Positions 7,053 to 16,376 are shown, counted from the stretch's first letter. The stretch is DNA of 64,000 nt from Variovorax sp. IB41 (GCF_016405905.1 NZ_JAEFCB010000001.1:1240001-1304000), one strand, 5' to 3'. Made by a program: numbers and translations. The notes: a model not told the origin generated them from the letters alone.

Positions 7053-9490
7053 CCTCTCAAGCGGCCGCCGACCTTGGCGCCCAGTTGTTCGACGATTGCG
7101 CGGACCGCGGGCTCGACCTGCTCGTCCGTGAGGGTGGCGCTGTCACTCTGGAAGCTCAGGCGCACCGCCATGCTCTTCTCGCCTTGCGCCAGCGCACCGG
7201 GCGCTGCGACCGCGCCATCACGCAGCGGCTGCGGGCGGTAGATGTCGAACAGCGTCGCGTCGCGCAGCAGGCCCTGTACGGCTGCGGTGCCGCGGATCGC
7301 GTTCATCAGCGCGTCGTGCGTGACGGCCTCGGCGACCACGACCGCGATGTCGCGCTCGACGGCCTGGTGCTTGGGCACTGCCTGCGCCACGGGCACGAGA
7401 CGCGCGGTGACGGCGTCGAGGTCGAGTTCGAACAGAACGGGTGCCTGCGCGAAGTCCCACTTCTGGCGCCAGCGCGGATGCAGTTCGCCGACGAAGCCGA
7501 TGGCCTTGCCGTCGACCAGAACGCGAGCCGAACGGCCGGGGTGCAGCGCGGGATGCTCGGCCGGCTCGAAGCTCGGCACCAGCGGCGCGAGCAGCGCTTC
7601 GACGTCGCCCTTGACGTCGAAGAAATCGACGCGGTGCGCCTTGCCGTCCCAGCGCGCTTCATCGGCATCGCCCCAGGCGAGACCTGCCACGCGCATCGGC
7701 TGGTTCACGCCGCGCACGGTGCTGTCGGTGGTGACGACGCTGTCGTCGCGCATGAACACGCGGCCCAGTTCGAACACGCGCACGCGCGGTGCCTTGCGGT
7801 CGAGGTTGAACTTCAATACCTGCAGCAGCGAGCCGAGCAGCGACGAGCGCATCACGCTCATCTGGCTGGCGATGGGGTTCAGCAGCTTGACGGGGTTGGC
7901 GTTGCCCGCGAGGTCCTGCTCCCAGTGCGCTTCGACGAAACTGAAGTTGATGGTTTCCTGGTAGCCCAGTGCCGCGATGCTGCGGCGCACTGCGAAGCGG
8001 CTGCGCTGCGCTTCGGGCCGCACGCGGGCGGTGATGGGCGCGAGCGGCGCGGTGGTCGGCAGGTTGTTGAAGCCGATCAGGCGCGCGACTTCTTCGATCA
8101 GGTCTTCCTCGATCAGCAGGTCGAAGCGGTGCGGCGGCGGGGTCACGGTCAACGTGCCCTCGCCTTCGGTGATGGCGAAGCCGAGGCGATTGAGCGCGTC
8201 GGCGCATTGCGCCTGCGTCAGCGGCATGCCGATCACGCGCGCCGCACGTGCAACGCGCAGCGTGACGGGCACGGCGGCGGGCACGTTCAGCGTCTGGTCG
8301 TCCATCTTGCCGGCTTCGCCGCCGCAGATCTCGGTGATCAGTTGCGTGATGCGCTCGATGATCTCGACGCTGCGGCTCGGATCGACGCCGCGCTCGTAGC
8401 GGTGGCCCGCATCGGTCGAGAAGTTGAAACGGCGGGAGCGCCCCTGCACGGCCTCGGGCCACCAGAACGCGGCCTCGACGTAGATGTTGCGGGTGTCGTC
8501 CGAGACGGAGGTTGCGTCGCCGCCCATGATGCCGGCCAGCGATTCGACTTCGCGGTCGTCGGCGATCACGCCGACCTTGTCGTCCACGGTGATCGTGGTG
8601 CCGTTCAGCAGCTTGAGTTGCTCGCCCGCCTTGCCCCAGCGCACCGTGAGGCCGCCGTGGATCTTGTCCAGGTCGAAGATGTGGCTGGGCTGGCCGTACT
8701 CGAACATCACGTAGTTCGAGATGTCGACCAGCGGCGTCACGCTGCGCTGGCCGCAGCGCGCGAGGCGCTCCACCATCCACGCGGGCGTGGCGACGGTGGT
8801 GTTCACGCCGCGCACGATGCGGCCGGAGAAGCGGCCGCAGAGCTCGGGCGCTTCGACCTTGACGGGCAGCACGTCGTTGAACGACGTGGCCACGGGCGCG
8901 ATCGCCGGCGTCTTGAGCGGCGCGCCGGTGAGCGCTGCGAGTTCGCGCGCGACACCATAGACGCTCAGGCCGTGCGCGAGGTTGGGCGTGAGCTTGAGGG
9001 TCAGCAGGGCGTCGTCGAGCTTGAGCACATGGCGCACATCGGCGCCGATGGGCGCATCGGCGTCGAGTTCGAGCAGGCCGCCGTGGTCTTCGCTCAGTTG
9101 CAGTTCGCGTGCCGAGCACAGCATGCCCTGGCTCTCGACGCCGCGCAGCTTGCCCAGCTTGATGAGGAAAGGCTTGCCGTCTTCACCCGGCGGCAGTTCG
9201 GCGCCGACGAGCGCGCAAGGCACCTTGATGCCGACGCGCGCATTGGGCGCGCCGCACACGATGTTGAGCAAGGCGCCCTGCCCCACGTCCACCTGGCACA
9301 CGCGCAGGCGATCGGCGTTCGGGTGTTGCACCGCTTCCTTGATTTCGCCGACCACGATGCGCGCGAAAGGTGGCGCCACCGGTCGGCGCTCTTCGACCTC
9401 GAAGCCGCCCATGGTGAGCGTTTCGGCCAGTGTGGCGCTGTCGAGGGGCGGGTTGCAGAACTCGCGCAGCCAGGATTCCGGGAATTGCAT
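7049..9490 (-). CDS. pheT: Phenylalanine--tRNA ligase beta subunit
   Basis: This is the beta chain of the alpha2-beta2 PheRS that charges tRNA-Phe. At 813 residues it has the expected length. In order: an EMAP-type tRNA-binding domain (about 40-155, GEIKEAVQHPNADRLRVC), the B3/B4 editing domain (about 210-380), B5 (about 400-480), a degenerate class II core, and the C-terminal ferredoxin-fold anticodon-binding domain (about 715-810, ending EQLGAKVGGRLRG). It lies 37 bases after pheS and overlaps ihfA. Confidence 0.97.
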   Translation of the reverse strand: MQFPESWLREFCNPPLDSATLAETLTMGGFEVEERRPVAPPFARIVVGEIKEAVQHPNADRLRVCQVDVGQGALLNIVCGAPNARVGIKVPCALVGAELPPGEDGKPFLIKLGKLRGVESQGMLCSARELQLSEDHGGLLELDADAPIGADVRHVLKLDDALLTLKLTPNLAHGLSVYGVARELAALTGAPLKTPAIAPVATSFNDVLPVKVEAPELCGRFSGRIVRGVNTTVATPAWMVERLARCGQRSVTPLVDISNYVMFEYGQPSHIFDLDKIHGGLTVRWGKAGEQLKLLNGTTITVDDKVGVIADDREVESLAGIMGGDATSVSDDTRNIYVEAAFWWPEAVQGRSRRFNFSTDAGHRYERGVDPSRSVEIIERITQLITEICGGEAGKMDDQTLNVPAAVPVTLRVARAARVIGMPLTQAQCADALNRLGFAITEGEGTLTVTPPPHRFDLLIEEDLIEEVARLIGFNNLPTTAPLAPITARVRPEAQRSRFAVRRSIAALGYQETINFSFVEAHWEQDLAGNANPVKLLNPIASQMSVMRSSLLGSLLQVLKFNLDRKAPRVRVFELGRVFMRDDSVVTTDSTVRGVNQPMRVAGLAWGDADEARWDGKAHRVDFFDVKGDVEALLAPLVPSFEPAEHPALHPGRSARVLVDGKAIGFVGELHPRWRQKWDFAQAPVLFELDLDAVTARLVPVAQAVPKHQAVERDIAVVVAEAVTHDALMNAIRGTAAVQGLLRDATLFDIYRPQPLRDGAVAAPGALAQGEKSMAVRLSFQSDSATLTDEQVEPAVRAIVEQLGAKVGGRLRG

Positions 9491-9527
9491 CTCTTCGATC
9501 TCGATCTGTTTTTCTGGGGATGGGTGC

Positions 9528-10604
9528 TTACTGGAACTGCGAGAGAAAACGCAGGTCGCCGTCGAAGAAAAGGCGCAGGTCGTTCACGCCGTAGCGCAGC
9601 ATCGTGAGCCGGTCGGGGCCCATGCCGAAGGCGAAGCCGATGTAGCGCTCGGGGTCCAGGCCCATGTTGCGCACCACATTCGGATGCACTTGGCCGGAGC
9701 CCGACACCTCCAGCCAGCGGCCGGCCAGCGGGCCGCTCGCGAACTGGATGTCGATCTCGGCACTCGGCTCGGTGAACGGGAAGAAGCTCGGACGGAAGCG
9801 CAGCACGAGGTCGTCGCGCTCGAAGAAGGTGCGGCAGAAGTCGGTGAAGACGACCTTCAGGTCCTTGAAGCTCACGTTCTCGCCGAGCCAGAGGCCCTCG
9901 CACTGGTGGAACATGGGCGAGTGCGTGGCATCGCTGTCGACACGGTAGGTGCGGCCGGGGGCGATCACGCGGATCTCGGGCGCCTTCACGCTGCCGGTGG
10001 TGTCGGCGGCGGCAGCGGCGAATTCGGCTGCGTACTTCTTGATGTGCTGATGCGCATAGCGCACCTGCATCGGGCTGGTGTGCGGGCGCAGGTTGTAGGG
10101 GATGCCGTCGTCGCCGTTGAGGTCGACGTAGAAGGTGTCCTGCATCGAGCGCGCAGGATGGTTCGGCGGGTTGTTGAGCGAGGTGAAGCTGTGCCAGTCG
10201 CTCTCGATCTCGGGGCCGTCGGCCACGTCGAAGCCCATGCTCGAGAAGATCTCCTCGATGCGCTCCAGTGTGCGGCTCACCGGATGCAGCCCGCCCGGAA
10301 TGCGGCGGCGGCCGGGCAGGCTCACGTCGAGTGCCTCGGCGCGCAGTTGCAGGGACAGTTCTTCGTCGGCCAGTTGCTGGCGGCGATCGGTCAGCGCGGA
10401 CTCGATGGCCTGCTTGGCGACGTTGATCGCGGCGCCGCGGGACTTCTTCTCTTCGACGCTCAACGCGGCCATGCCCTTCATCAGCTCGGTGATGCGGCCC
10501 GACTTGCCAAGGAACTGGGCCTTGGCGTTTTCGAGCTCGGCGGGCGTTTTCGCTTCGGCGAAGGCGGCGCGTGCGGTGTCGACCAGGGAGTCCAACTCGT
10601 TCAT
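9528..10604 (-). CDS. pheS: Phenylalanine--tRNA ligase alpha subunit
   Basis: This is the catalytic alpha chain of PheRS (358 residues). The start is the ATG at 10604 ([15 protein letters not shown]), which matches family N-termini; a longer in-frame reading from 10721 crosses the terminator-like hairpin and is not used. An N-terminal coiled-coil (1-90) binds tRNA. The class II core follows, with [28 protein letters not shown] (motif 2 region) and [17 protein letters not shown] (motif 3). It is probably co-transcribed with rplT but separated from it by a possible attenuator. Confidence 0.97.
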   Translation of the reverse strand: MNELDSLVDTARAAFAEAKTPAELENAKAQFLGKSGRITELMKGMAALSVEEKKSRGAAINVAKQAIESALTDRRQQLADEELSLQLRAEALDVSLPGRRRIPGGLHPVSRTLERIEEIFSSMGFDVADGPEIESDWHSFTSLNNPPNHPARSMQDTFYVDLNGDDGIPYNLRPHTSPMQVRYAHQHIKKYAAEFAAAAADTTGSVKAPEIRVIAPGRTYRVDSDATHSPMFHQCEGLWLGENVSFKDLKVVFTDFCRTFFERDDLVLRFRPSFFPFTEPSAEIDIQFASGPLAGRWLEVSGSGQVHPNVVRNMGLDPERYIGFAFGMGPDRLTMLRYGVNDLRLFFDGDLRFLSQFQ

Positions 10605-10625
10605 AGCAACAAAAATCTTCGAGGG

Positions 10626-10664
10626 AAAATAAAAAAGAGCTGGAGCCTTTTCAAGCGCCAGCCC
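10626..10664 (-). terminator. Terminator-like hairpin (possible attenuator) before pheS
   Basis: On the minus strand a 10-bp stem (GGGCTGGCGC with GCTCCAGCTC, one mismatch and one G-T pair) is followed by TTTTTTATTTT, 21 bases before the pheS start. A short frame across it would encode Phe codons in the T-run (TTT TTT ATT TTC). In E. coli pheST is controlled by leader-peptide attenuation (pheM). Here the Phe codons lie in the T-run itself, so a classical mechanism is uncertain. Confidence 0.6.
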
Positions 10665-10717
10665 TTGAGCCGTGGGCGCAGGAAGCTGCCCGAAGGCCGC
10701 ATCCCTGCTGTGCAGAA

Positions 10718-11077
10718 TCAAGCAGCCAGCTTGGCCTTGACCTGCTCCACGATGCCGGCAAAAGCGGCCTTGTCGTGCACGGCGATGTCCGCAAGCATCT
10801 TGCGGTCGATCTCGATACCGGCCTTGCGGATGCCGTTGGCGAACTGGCTGTAGGTCAGGCCCAGTTCACGCGAGGCGGCGTTGATACGCGCGATCCACAG
10901 CTGACGGAACACGCGCTTCTTGGTACGGCGGTCACGGTAGGCGTATTGGCCTGCCTTCATCACCGCCTGTTTGGCGACGCGGAAGACATTGCCGCGGCGA
11001 CCGCGGAAACCCTTGGCGAGTGCGAGAACTTTCTTGTGGCGGGCGCGAGCCGTTACACCACGTTTGACGCGAGGCAT
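10718..11077 (-). CDS. rplT: 50S ribosomal protein L20
   Basis: A 119-residue L20 is essential for early 50S assembly and in many bacteria represses its own operon. The sequence is typical: [18 protein letters not shown], a basic N-terminal extension (1-60), then [14 protein letters not shown] and a compact C-terminal domain. An AAGGAG ribosome site lies eight bases before the ATG. It follows rpmI by 24 bases in the conserved infC-rpmI-rplT order. Confidence 0.98.
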   Translation of the reverse strand: MPRVKRGVTARARHKKVLALAKGFRGRRGNVFRVAKQAVMKAGQYAYRDRRTKKRVFRQLWIARINAASRELGLTYSQFANGIRKAGIEIDRKMLADIAVHDKAAFAGIVEQVKAKLAA

Positions 11078-11101
11078 GTGTGTACTCCTTGTTCGTCTGA
11101 G

Positions 11102-11305
11102 TTAAATGCCACGGCCGGGCAGCATGGCGGCGACAGAAACCATGTTGGTCTCATGCACTGCGACTGCACCACGGAGGTGACGCTTGTTCTTGGTGGTCTT
11201 CTTCGTCAAGATGTGACGCTTGAAGGCTTGACCGCGCTTGACGGTGCCACCGGGACGAACGCGGAAACGTTTTTTCGCGCTGCTCTTGGTCTTCATTTTG
11301 GGCAT
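11102..11305 (-). CDS. rpmI: 50S ribosomal protein L35
   Basis: A 67-residue basic protein begins [16 protein letters not shown] and contains the family core [14 protein letters not shown]. An AAAGGAG site precedes the ATG. It is part of the infC-rpmI-rplT ribosomal operon. A strong hairpin lies in the longer-than-usual leader between infC and this gene. Confidence 0.98.
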   Translation of the reverse strand: MPKMKTKSSAKKRFRVRPGGTVKRGQAFKRHILTKKTTKNKRHLRGAVAVHETNMVSVAAMLPGRGI

Positions 11306-11391
11306 GTGAATGCTCCTTTAGTTTGTGCTCGTGAGGCGCCGCGGATACTCCGCGAACTTGTTGGCCCCGAGACACTTCTTTATCTCGCCCC

Positions 11392-11419
11392 TGCCGGCAC
11401 TTCTTTCAAAGTGCCGGCA
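11392..11419 (-). promoter_or_regulatory. Strong hairpin between infC and rpmI
   Basis: A perfect 11-bp inverted repeat, TGCCGGCACTT and its complement around a 6-base loop, lies in the 154-bp infC-rpmI gap. No T-run follows, so it is not an intrinsic terminator. Possible roles are RNA processing or stabilisation, or part of an L20-type translational operator, which in E. coli lies in this same gap. Confidence 0.55.
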
Positions 11420-11459
11420 ACGGCGAAATCCCTTCAAAACCTCGTCTGCCGCAAACGCC

Positions 11460-12074
11460 TCAGGCGGTTGCCGCGGGCGCCGTTGCCGGTGCAGCGTCTG
11501 CTGCCGGCTTGGGAGCCCCGCCACCGGCCTTCTTGCGGCCCGGAGCGATCATCATGATCATCTGCCGACCTTCCAGCTTCGGGAACTGCTCGACCATGAT
11601 CAGGTCGCCCAGTTCATCGCGAATGCGCTGCAAGAGTGCCAAGCCGAGCTCCTGGTGCGTGATCTCGCGGCCACGAAAGCGCAGCGTGATCTTGCATTTG
11701 TCGCCCTCTTCAAGAAAGCGCTTGATGTTGCGCATCTTGATGTTGTAGTCACCGTCGTCGGTACCGGGCCGGAACTTGATTTCCTTGACCTCGATGACCT
11801 TCTGCTTGGACTTCGCCTCGGCCGCTTTCTTCTGCTCGTGGTACTTGAACTTGCCGTACTCGATCAGGCGACATACCGGCGGATTGGCCGCCGCGACGAC
11901 CTCCACCAGATCCACATCGGCCTCGCCAGCAAGGCGCAAGGCCTCCGAGAGACTCATAACACCCAATGGCTCGTTTTCCGGGCCTACAAGGCGGACTTCC
12001 GGGGCCATGATTTCCCGGTTCAGGCGGTGTTGGCGTTCCTCGCGGTGGCGGCGGTCGCGAAATGCAGTAGCGAT
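11460..12074 (-). CDS. infC: Translation initiation factor IF-3 (non-canonical ATC start)
   Basis: IF-3 monitors start-codon selection on the 30S subunit. The frame gives 204 residues when read from the ATC codon at 12072-12074: (M)[21 protein letters not shown], the standard N-terminus. Starting at the first ATG (12008) would lose 22 conserved residues. A GAAGGAT ribosome site precedes the ATC. Rare AUU/AUC/AUA starts on infC are known to allow IF-3 autoregulation. The N-domain covers about 20-90, followed by a Lys-rich linker and the C-domain to about 180. The tail is Ala/Pro-rich. Confidence 0.95.
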   Translation of the reverse strand: MATAFRDRRHREERQHRLNREIMAPEVRLVGPENEPLGVMSLSEALRLAGEADVDLVEVVAAANPPVCRLIEYGKFKYHEQKKAAEAKSKQKVIEVKEIKFRPGTDDGDYNIKMRNIKRFLEEGDKCKITLRFRGREITHQELGLALLQRIRDELGDLIMVEQFPKLEGRQMIMMIAPGRKKAGGGAPKPAADAAPATAPAATA

Positions 12075-12184
12075 GGTCAGAATCCTTCAAAATTTGCTAC
12101 AAAATCTGTAGCGAACGCCGGTCAGTCCTCGCGGACAAGCGGCACGATTTGGCTGGGAAACATATGGGGTGTTTCGGAGACAAA

Positions 12185-14092
12185 TCAACGCTTGTCGGCA
12201 ATGTCCTGGACGAGCCGTTGCACGAACGATTCGAGGGACATTGCTCCGAGGTCTTGATTGCCCCGGGCGCGCACTGCGACGGCACCTGCTTCCTTTTCCT
12301 TGTCGCCCACGACGAGGATGTAAGGGAGCTTTTGCAACGAATGCTTCCGTATTTTATACGTAATCTTCTCGTTGTGCAGGTCAAGCTGAACCCTAAGCCC
12401 TTGATTTTGCAGCGTTTTCGCAACTTGCGCAGCGTAATCGGCCTGTCCTTCGCTGATATTGAGCACCGCCACCTGCACCGGAGCGAGCCACGCAGGCATC
12501 GCGCCGGAGTGGTGTTCGATCAGCATGCCGATGAAGCGCTCCAGGCTGCCCACGATGGCGCGATGCAGCATCACGGGGTGCGCGCGGCCACTCGATTCCG
12601 TGACGTATTCGCCGCCCAAACGCTCGGCCGTGTTGAAGTCGACCTGCATCGTGCCGCACTGCCACTGCCGGCCGATCGCGTCGCGCAGCGTGTATTCGAT
12701 CTTCGGACCGTAGAAGGCGCCGTCGCCCGGCGAGATGACGAAGTCGACGCCCGAGCGGCGCAGCGATTCCATCACCGCGTGCTCGGCCTTGTCCCACAGC
12801 TCGTCGGAGCCCACGCGGTTCTCGGGCCGCGTGGCGACCTTGTAGAGGATGTCCGTAAAGCCGAAGTCGGCATAAACCTTCTGCAGTTGCTCCGTGTAGG
12901 CGATGCATTCGTCGAGGATCTGGTCTTCCGTGCAGAAGATGTGTCCGTCGTCCTGCGTGAAGCCGCGCACGCGCATGATCCCGTGCAGCGCGCCGCTGGG
13001 TTCGTTGCGATGGCACTGGCCGAACTCGCCGTAGCGCAGCGGCAGGTCGCGGTAGCTGCGCAGGTCGCTCTTGAAGATCAGCACGTGGCCCGGGCAGTTC
13101 ATCGGCTTGAGCGCGTATTCGCGCTTCTCCGACTCCGTCGTGAACATGTTGTCGCGGTAGTTCTGCCAGTGGCCCGTTTTCTCCCACAGGCTCTTGTCGA
13201 GGATCTGCGGACCCTTCACTTCCCAGTAGCCCGTGTCGCGGTAGATGCCGCGCATGTACTGCTCGACCTGCTGCCAGATCGCCCAGCCCTTCGGGTGCCA
13301 GAACACCACGCCCGGCGCCACTTCGTCGATGTGGAACAGGTCCAGCTCCTTGCCGAGCTTGCGGTGGTCGCGCTTCTCGGCTTCCTCGATGCGCTGGATG
13401 TACTGGTCGAGCTGCTTTTTGTCAGCCCAGGCCGTGCCGTAGATGCGCTGCAGCTGCTCGTTCTTGGCATCGCCGCGCCAATAGGCGCCGGCCAGCTTCG
13501 TGAGCTTGAAGACCTTCAGGAAGCGCGTGTTCGGCACGTGAGGGCCGCGGCACATGTCGACGTATTCCTGGTGGTAGTAGAGGCCCATCGCCTGCTCGTC
13601 GGGCATGTCCTCGACGAGACGCAGCTTGTAGTCCTCGCCGCGCGACTTGAAGACCTCGATCACCTCGGCGCGCGGCGTCATCTTCTTGACCACGTCGTAG
13701 TCCTGCGCGATCAGCTCGCGCATGCGCGCCTCGATGGCGGCCATGTCCTCGGGCGTGAAGGGGCGCTCGTAGGAAATGTCATAGTAGAAGCCCTCGTCGA
13801 TCACCGGGCCGATCACCATCTTGGCCGCCGGGTAGAGCTGCTTGACCGCATGGCCGACCAGGTGGGCCGTCGAGTGGCGAATGATCTCCAGGCCTTCGTC
13901 GTCCTTGGGCGTGATGATCTGGAGCTTGGCGTCGTGGTCGATGACGTCGCTGGCATCGACGAGCCGGCCGTCGACCTTGCCAGCTACCGTCATCTTGGCC
14001 AGGCCTGGGCCGATGGACTGGGCCACTTCGGCCACCGAAACCGGGCCGGGGAACTCGCGGCGCGAGTTGTCGGGGAGCGTGATCTGGATCAT
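12185..14092 (-). CDS. thrS: Threonine--tRNA ligase
   Basis: This enzyme charges tRNA-Thr. At 635 residues it has the expected architecture: TGS domain (1-62), the N2 editing domain with [11 protein letters not shown] (HxxxH, about residues 74-78), the class II catalytic core with [10 protein letters not shown] and RMRGFTQDD-like motif 2 (here [13 protein letters not shown]), and a C-terminal anticodon-binding domain (about 530-635). It heads the thrS-infC-rpmI-rplT-pheST-ihfA transcription unit and is preceded by a leader containing a candidate Thr-rich peptide and a terminator. Confidence 0.97.
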   Translation of the reverse strand: MIQITLPDNSRREFPGPVSVAEVAQSIGPGLAKMTVAGKVDGRLVDASDVIDHDAKLQIITPKDDEGLEIIRHSTAHLVGHAVKQLYPAAKMVIGPVIDEGFYYDISYERPFTPEDMAAIEARMRELIAQDYDVVKKMTPRAEVIEVFKSRGEDYKLRLVEDMPDEQAMGLYYHQEYVDMCRGPHVPNTRFLKVFKLTKLAGAYWRGDAKNEQLQRIYGTAWADKKQLDQYIQRIEEAEKRDHRKLGKELDLFHIDEVAPGVVFWHPKGWAIWQQVEQYMRGIYRDTGYWEVKGPQILDKSLWEKTGHWQNYRDNMFTTESEKREYALKPMNCPGHVLIFKSDLRSYRDLPLRYGEFGQCHRNEPSGALHGIMRVRGFTQDDGHIFCTEDQILDECIAYTEQLQKVYADFGFTDILYKVATRPENRVGSDELWDKAEHAVMESLRRSGVDFVISPGDGAFYGPKIEYTLRDAIGRQWQCGTMQVDFNTAERLGGEYVTESSGRAHPVMLHRAIVGSLERFIGMLIEHHSGAMPAWLAPVQVAVLNISEGQADYAAQVAKTLQNQGLRVQLDLHNEKITYKIRKHSLQKLPYILVVGDKEKEAGAVAVRARGNQDLGAMSLESFVQRLVQDIADKR

Positions 14093-14107
14093 GTGAAACC
14101 TCGGGAG

Positions 14108-14142
14108 AAAAACAAAAAAGCGCGGTGGATGCCGCGCTTTGC
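14108..14142 (-). terminator. Attenuator-like terminator immediately before thrS
   Basis: On the minus strand an AAAGCGCGG / CCGCGCTTT stem with a short loop is followed by TTTTTTGTTTTT. It ends 16 bases before the thrS ATG and lies downstream of a putative promoter and leader peptide, so it can only be an attenuator of thrS or the end of a leader transcript. Confidence 0.75.
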
Positions 14143-14177
14143 TTGGTTGGGAGCTGGAAGAAACCAGCGAGCGCGGG

Positions 14178-14252
14178 CTACCGGCCCTTTCCTTCGATCG
14201 TGTCGAAGAAGAAAAAGCCGCTCGATCCTTGCGGAGTAGTTCGCGGTGTCAT
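14178..14252 (-). CDS. Candidate thrS leader peptide
   Basis: A 24-codon frame opens with [11 protein letters not shown] and ends with [12 protein letters not shown]. Three of its first six codons are Thr, and they are ACA, ACT and ACT, codons that are rare in this high-GC genome, where ACC and ACG dominate. It lies between a TAGAAT -10-like box and the terminator hairpin before thrS. This is what a ribosome-stalling leader for threonine-responsive attenuation would look like. No strong Shine-Dalgarno is seen (an AAAGG lies about 14 bases upstream). No alternative antiterminator was worked out, so the mechanism is inferred. Confidence 0.5.
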   Translation of the reverse strand: MTPRTTPQGSSGFFFFDTIEGKGR

Positions 14253-14295
14253 AACCAAGGTGCCTTTCTCGCTCTTGTTGAGTGCAGAGGCAGCA

Positions 14296-14301
14296 ATTCT
14301 A
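14296..14301 (-). promoter_or_regulatory. Putative -10 box of the thrS leader transcript
   Basis: TAGAAT on the minus strand lies in the 332-bp gap between aceA and thrS, about 45 bases upstream of the candidate leader peptide. No clear -35 hexamer is seen at the right distance. The aceA terminator lies upstream, so thrS needs its own promoter in this gap. Confidence 0.4.
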
Positions 14302-14365
14302 ACTTCTGCCCGCCGGGCCGTGGCGCCTGCGTTCTCGAGTCCCTGCACCTCGCCGGGCCGCACGC

Positions 14366-14390
14366 AAAAAAGCCCGGCACATGGCCGGGC
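14366..14390 (-). terminator. aceA terminator
   Basis: A 7-bp perfect stem GCCCGGC/GCCGGGC with loop CATGT is followed by TTTTTT on the minus strand, 35 bases after the aceA stop codon. Confidence 0.85.
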
Positions 14391-14424
14391 CTGAAAGTGA
14401 CAGCGAAAAATCGGTGTCGGCAGA

Positions 14425-15744
14425 TCAGTGGAACTGCTCTTCTTCGGTCGAACCGGTCAGCGCGGTGACGCTCGACTTGCCGCCCTGGATCACGGTGGTC
14501 ACTTCGTCGAAGTAACCCGTGCCCACTTCCTGCTGGTGCGAAACGAACGTGTAGCCGCGGTCGCGCGCTGCGAATTCGGGCTCCTGCACCTTCTCGACAT
14601 AGGCCGACATGCCGCGCGCCACGTAGTCCTGCGCCAGGTCGAACATGTTGAACCACATCGAGTGGATGCCGGCCAGCGTGATGAACTGGTACTTGTAGCC
14701 CATGGCGCCCAGTTCCTTCTGGAACTTGGCGATGGTCGCGTCGTCCAGGTTCTTCTTCCAGTTGAACGACGGCGAGCAGTTGTAGGCCAGCATCTTGCCC
14801 GGGTGCACCTTGTGCACGGCTTCGGCGAACTTGCGAGCGAACTCGAGGTCGGGCGTGCCGGTTTCGCACCACACCAGGTCGGCGTAGTAGGCGTAGGCAA
14901 CGGCGCGGCTGATGGCCTGGTCCATGCCCTTGTTCGTGCGGTAGAAGCCTTCGGCGGTGCGCTCGCCGGTGATGAAGGGCTTGTCGTTCTCGTCGTAGTC
15001 GCTGGTGATGAGGTCGGCCGCTTCCGCATCGGTGCGGGCGATCACGAGCGTCGGGGTGCCGCAGACGTCGGCAGCCATGCGCGCTGCGATGAGCTTCTGC
15101 ACCGCTTCGGTGGTGGGCACGAGCACCTTGCCGCCCATGTGGCCGCACTTCTTGACCGAGGCGAGCTGGTCTTCGAAGTGCACGCCGCCGGCGCCGGCCT
15201 TGATCATGGCCTTCATCAGCTCGAAGCCGTTCAGCACGCCGCCGAAACCGGCTTCGGCGTCAGCCACGATGGGCGCGAAGTAGTCGGTGTAGCCCTTGTC
15301 GCCGGGGTTCACGTTCTTGGACCACTGGATCTCGTCAGCGCGGCGGAAGGTGTTGTTGATGCGCTCGACCACCGTCGGCACCGAGTCCACCGGGTACAGC
15401 GACTGGTCGGGGTACATCGAGGCGTAGCTGTTGTTGTCGGCGGCGACCTGCCAGCCCGACAGGTAGATGGCCTTCACGCCGGCCTTGACCTGCTGCATCG
15501 CCTGGCCGCCGGTGAGCGCGCCGAGGCAGTTGACGTAGGGCTCGTTGTTCACCAGGTCCCAGAGCTTCTCGGCGCCGCGGCGGGCCAGCGTGTGCTCGAT
15601 GGGGAAGGAGCCGCGAAGGCGCACCACGTCGGCGGCGCTGTAGCCGCGCTTGATGCCCTTCCAGCGCGGATTGGTGGCCCAGTCTTTTTCGAGGGCGGCA
15701 ATCTGCTGTTCGCGGCTCAGTTGTTCTGTGAGGGTCTGGGGCAT
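14425..15744 (-). CDS. aceA: Isocitrate lyase
   Basis: This enzyme cleaves isocitrate to glyoxylate and succinate, the first step of the glyoxylate shunt for growth on acetate and fatty acids. It has 439 residues, close to E. coli AceA (434). The catalytic signature KKCGHMGGK is at about 198-206 with Cys200 as the active-site residue; [10 protein letters not shown] (about 96-105) and ADAEAGFGG (161-169) bind substrate and metal. The start is the ATG at 15744, with GGAG six bases upstream. Malate synthase is not adjacent. An AT-rich upstream region with an 8-bp-armed palindrome suggests dedicated regulation. Confidence 0.97.
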   Translation of the reverse strand: MPQTLTEQLSREQQIAALEKDWATNPRWKGIKRGYSAADVVRLRGSFPIEHTLARRGAEKLWDLVNNEPYVNCLGALTGGQAMQQVKAGVKAIYLSGWQVAADNNSYASMYPDQSLYPVDSVPTVVERINNTFRRADEIQWSKNVNPGDKGYTDYFAPIVADAEAGFGGVLNGFELMKAMIKAGAGGVHFEDQLASVKKCGHMGGKVLVPTTEAVQKLIAARMAADVCGTPTLVIARTDAEAADLITSDYDENDKPFITGERTAEGFYRTNKGMDQAISRAVAYAYYADLVWCETGTPDLEFARKFAEAVHKVHPGKMLAYNCSPSFNWKKNLDDATIAKFQKELGAMGYKYQFITLAGIHSMWFNMFDLAQDYVARGMSAYVEKVQEPEFAARDRGYTFVSHQQEVGTGYFDEVTTVIQGGKSSVTALTGSTEEEQFH

Positions 15745-15828
15745 GGTCACTCCGTGAGGTTGATTGAAGGGTTGAAAGCGGTTGGGCGCTGCGGCCTTGG
15801 GATCAACTGTAATTCGATCCGAGACTCT

Positions 15829-15848
15829 TATGTCTTATAGAAGACATA
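15829..15848. promoter_or_regulatory. Palindromic operator candidate upstream of aceA
   Basis: TATGTCTTATAGAAGACATA is an inverted repeat with 8-bp arms around ATAG, about 85 bp upstream of the aceA start in an AT-rich stretch (15800-15960). The shape suits a dimeric GntR- or FadR-type regulator. A second short palindrome, TTCTCATATTGAGAA, lies near 15907-15921. Confidence 0.55.
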
Positions 15849-15962
15849 TTTTTCAATCAACAAAATCAACCACTTACGGCGATATCTCTCAATGCGAAAT
15901 TATTTTTCTCATATTGAGAAAAAATATTGCGCCGCAACAGCCACGTCTTCCACGATGTGCAA

Positions 15963-16376
15963 TCAACCTTTCGGTGGTGAAAACGCCGGCGATTTCTGTG
16001 CGGCGTGGGCGATCCAGTCACCGCTGCCGATCACCGGCCGCCCCGCAATCCGCGAAGGATGAATCTCGTAGACCAGGCAATTGACCCACTGCGCACCCAC
16101 CGCCACGCGAACCTCGCGCTTGATGTACTCGCCCGAATCGTCCTCGGCCACTTCTTCGAGCAGATCGAGCGCCACCTCGACCGCAGGCTCGACGCGATAG
16201 ATCTCGCCCTTCACGCGCCCCTCCCCGCCGAGCACCACGCCTGGATAAGCGCCAAGGTCGTACAGCGTCCCGGCAATGCTCGCCTCTGCGACGAAGACGG
16301 GCGCCGGCCTGTAGCGCGCGATGTCATTGCGCCCGTGCCGGCGCAGCGTGCCGTAGACAAAAACGTGGGGCATCAT
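15963..16376 (-). CDS. Gamma-glutamylcyclotransferase-like (AIG2) family protein
   Basis: A 137-residue protein with the family opening FVYGTLRRHGRN (residues about 5-16), which forms the substrate loop of GGCT folds. An acidic residue in the LDLLEEVAEDDSGEYIKREV stretch (about 72-91) would correspond to the catalytic Glu. Family members act on gamma-glutamyl amines or peptides, but small bacterial versions are mostly uncharacterised. The ATG at 16376 or 16373 can serve as start. It diverges from an EamA transporter gene with about 40 bases between them. Confidence 0.8.
   Translation of the reverse strand: MMPHVFVYGTLRRHGRNDIARYRPAPVFVAEASIAGTLYDLGAYPGVVLGGEGRVKGEIYRVEPAVEVALDLLEEVAEDDSGEYIKREVRVAVGAQWVNCLVYEIHPSRIAGRPVIGSGDWIAHAAQKSPAFSPPKG

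Noticed and set aside
7085..9607. Very long open frame on the plus strand opposite pheT
   Set aside because: Its protein is low-complexity Arg/Ala/Glu/His-rich, as expected from antisense of a GC-rich gene, and pheT on the other strand is unmistakable.
10604..10704. 33-codon frame before pheS as a true pheM-like leader gene
   Set aside because: The Phe codons fall in the T-run of the hairpin rather than before it, so it was not listed as a gene, only discussed with the hairpin.
14428..15840. 470-codon plus-strand frame opposite aceA
   Set aside because: Composition is of the antisense type and aceA with its KKCGHMGGK motif is certain on the other strand.
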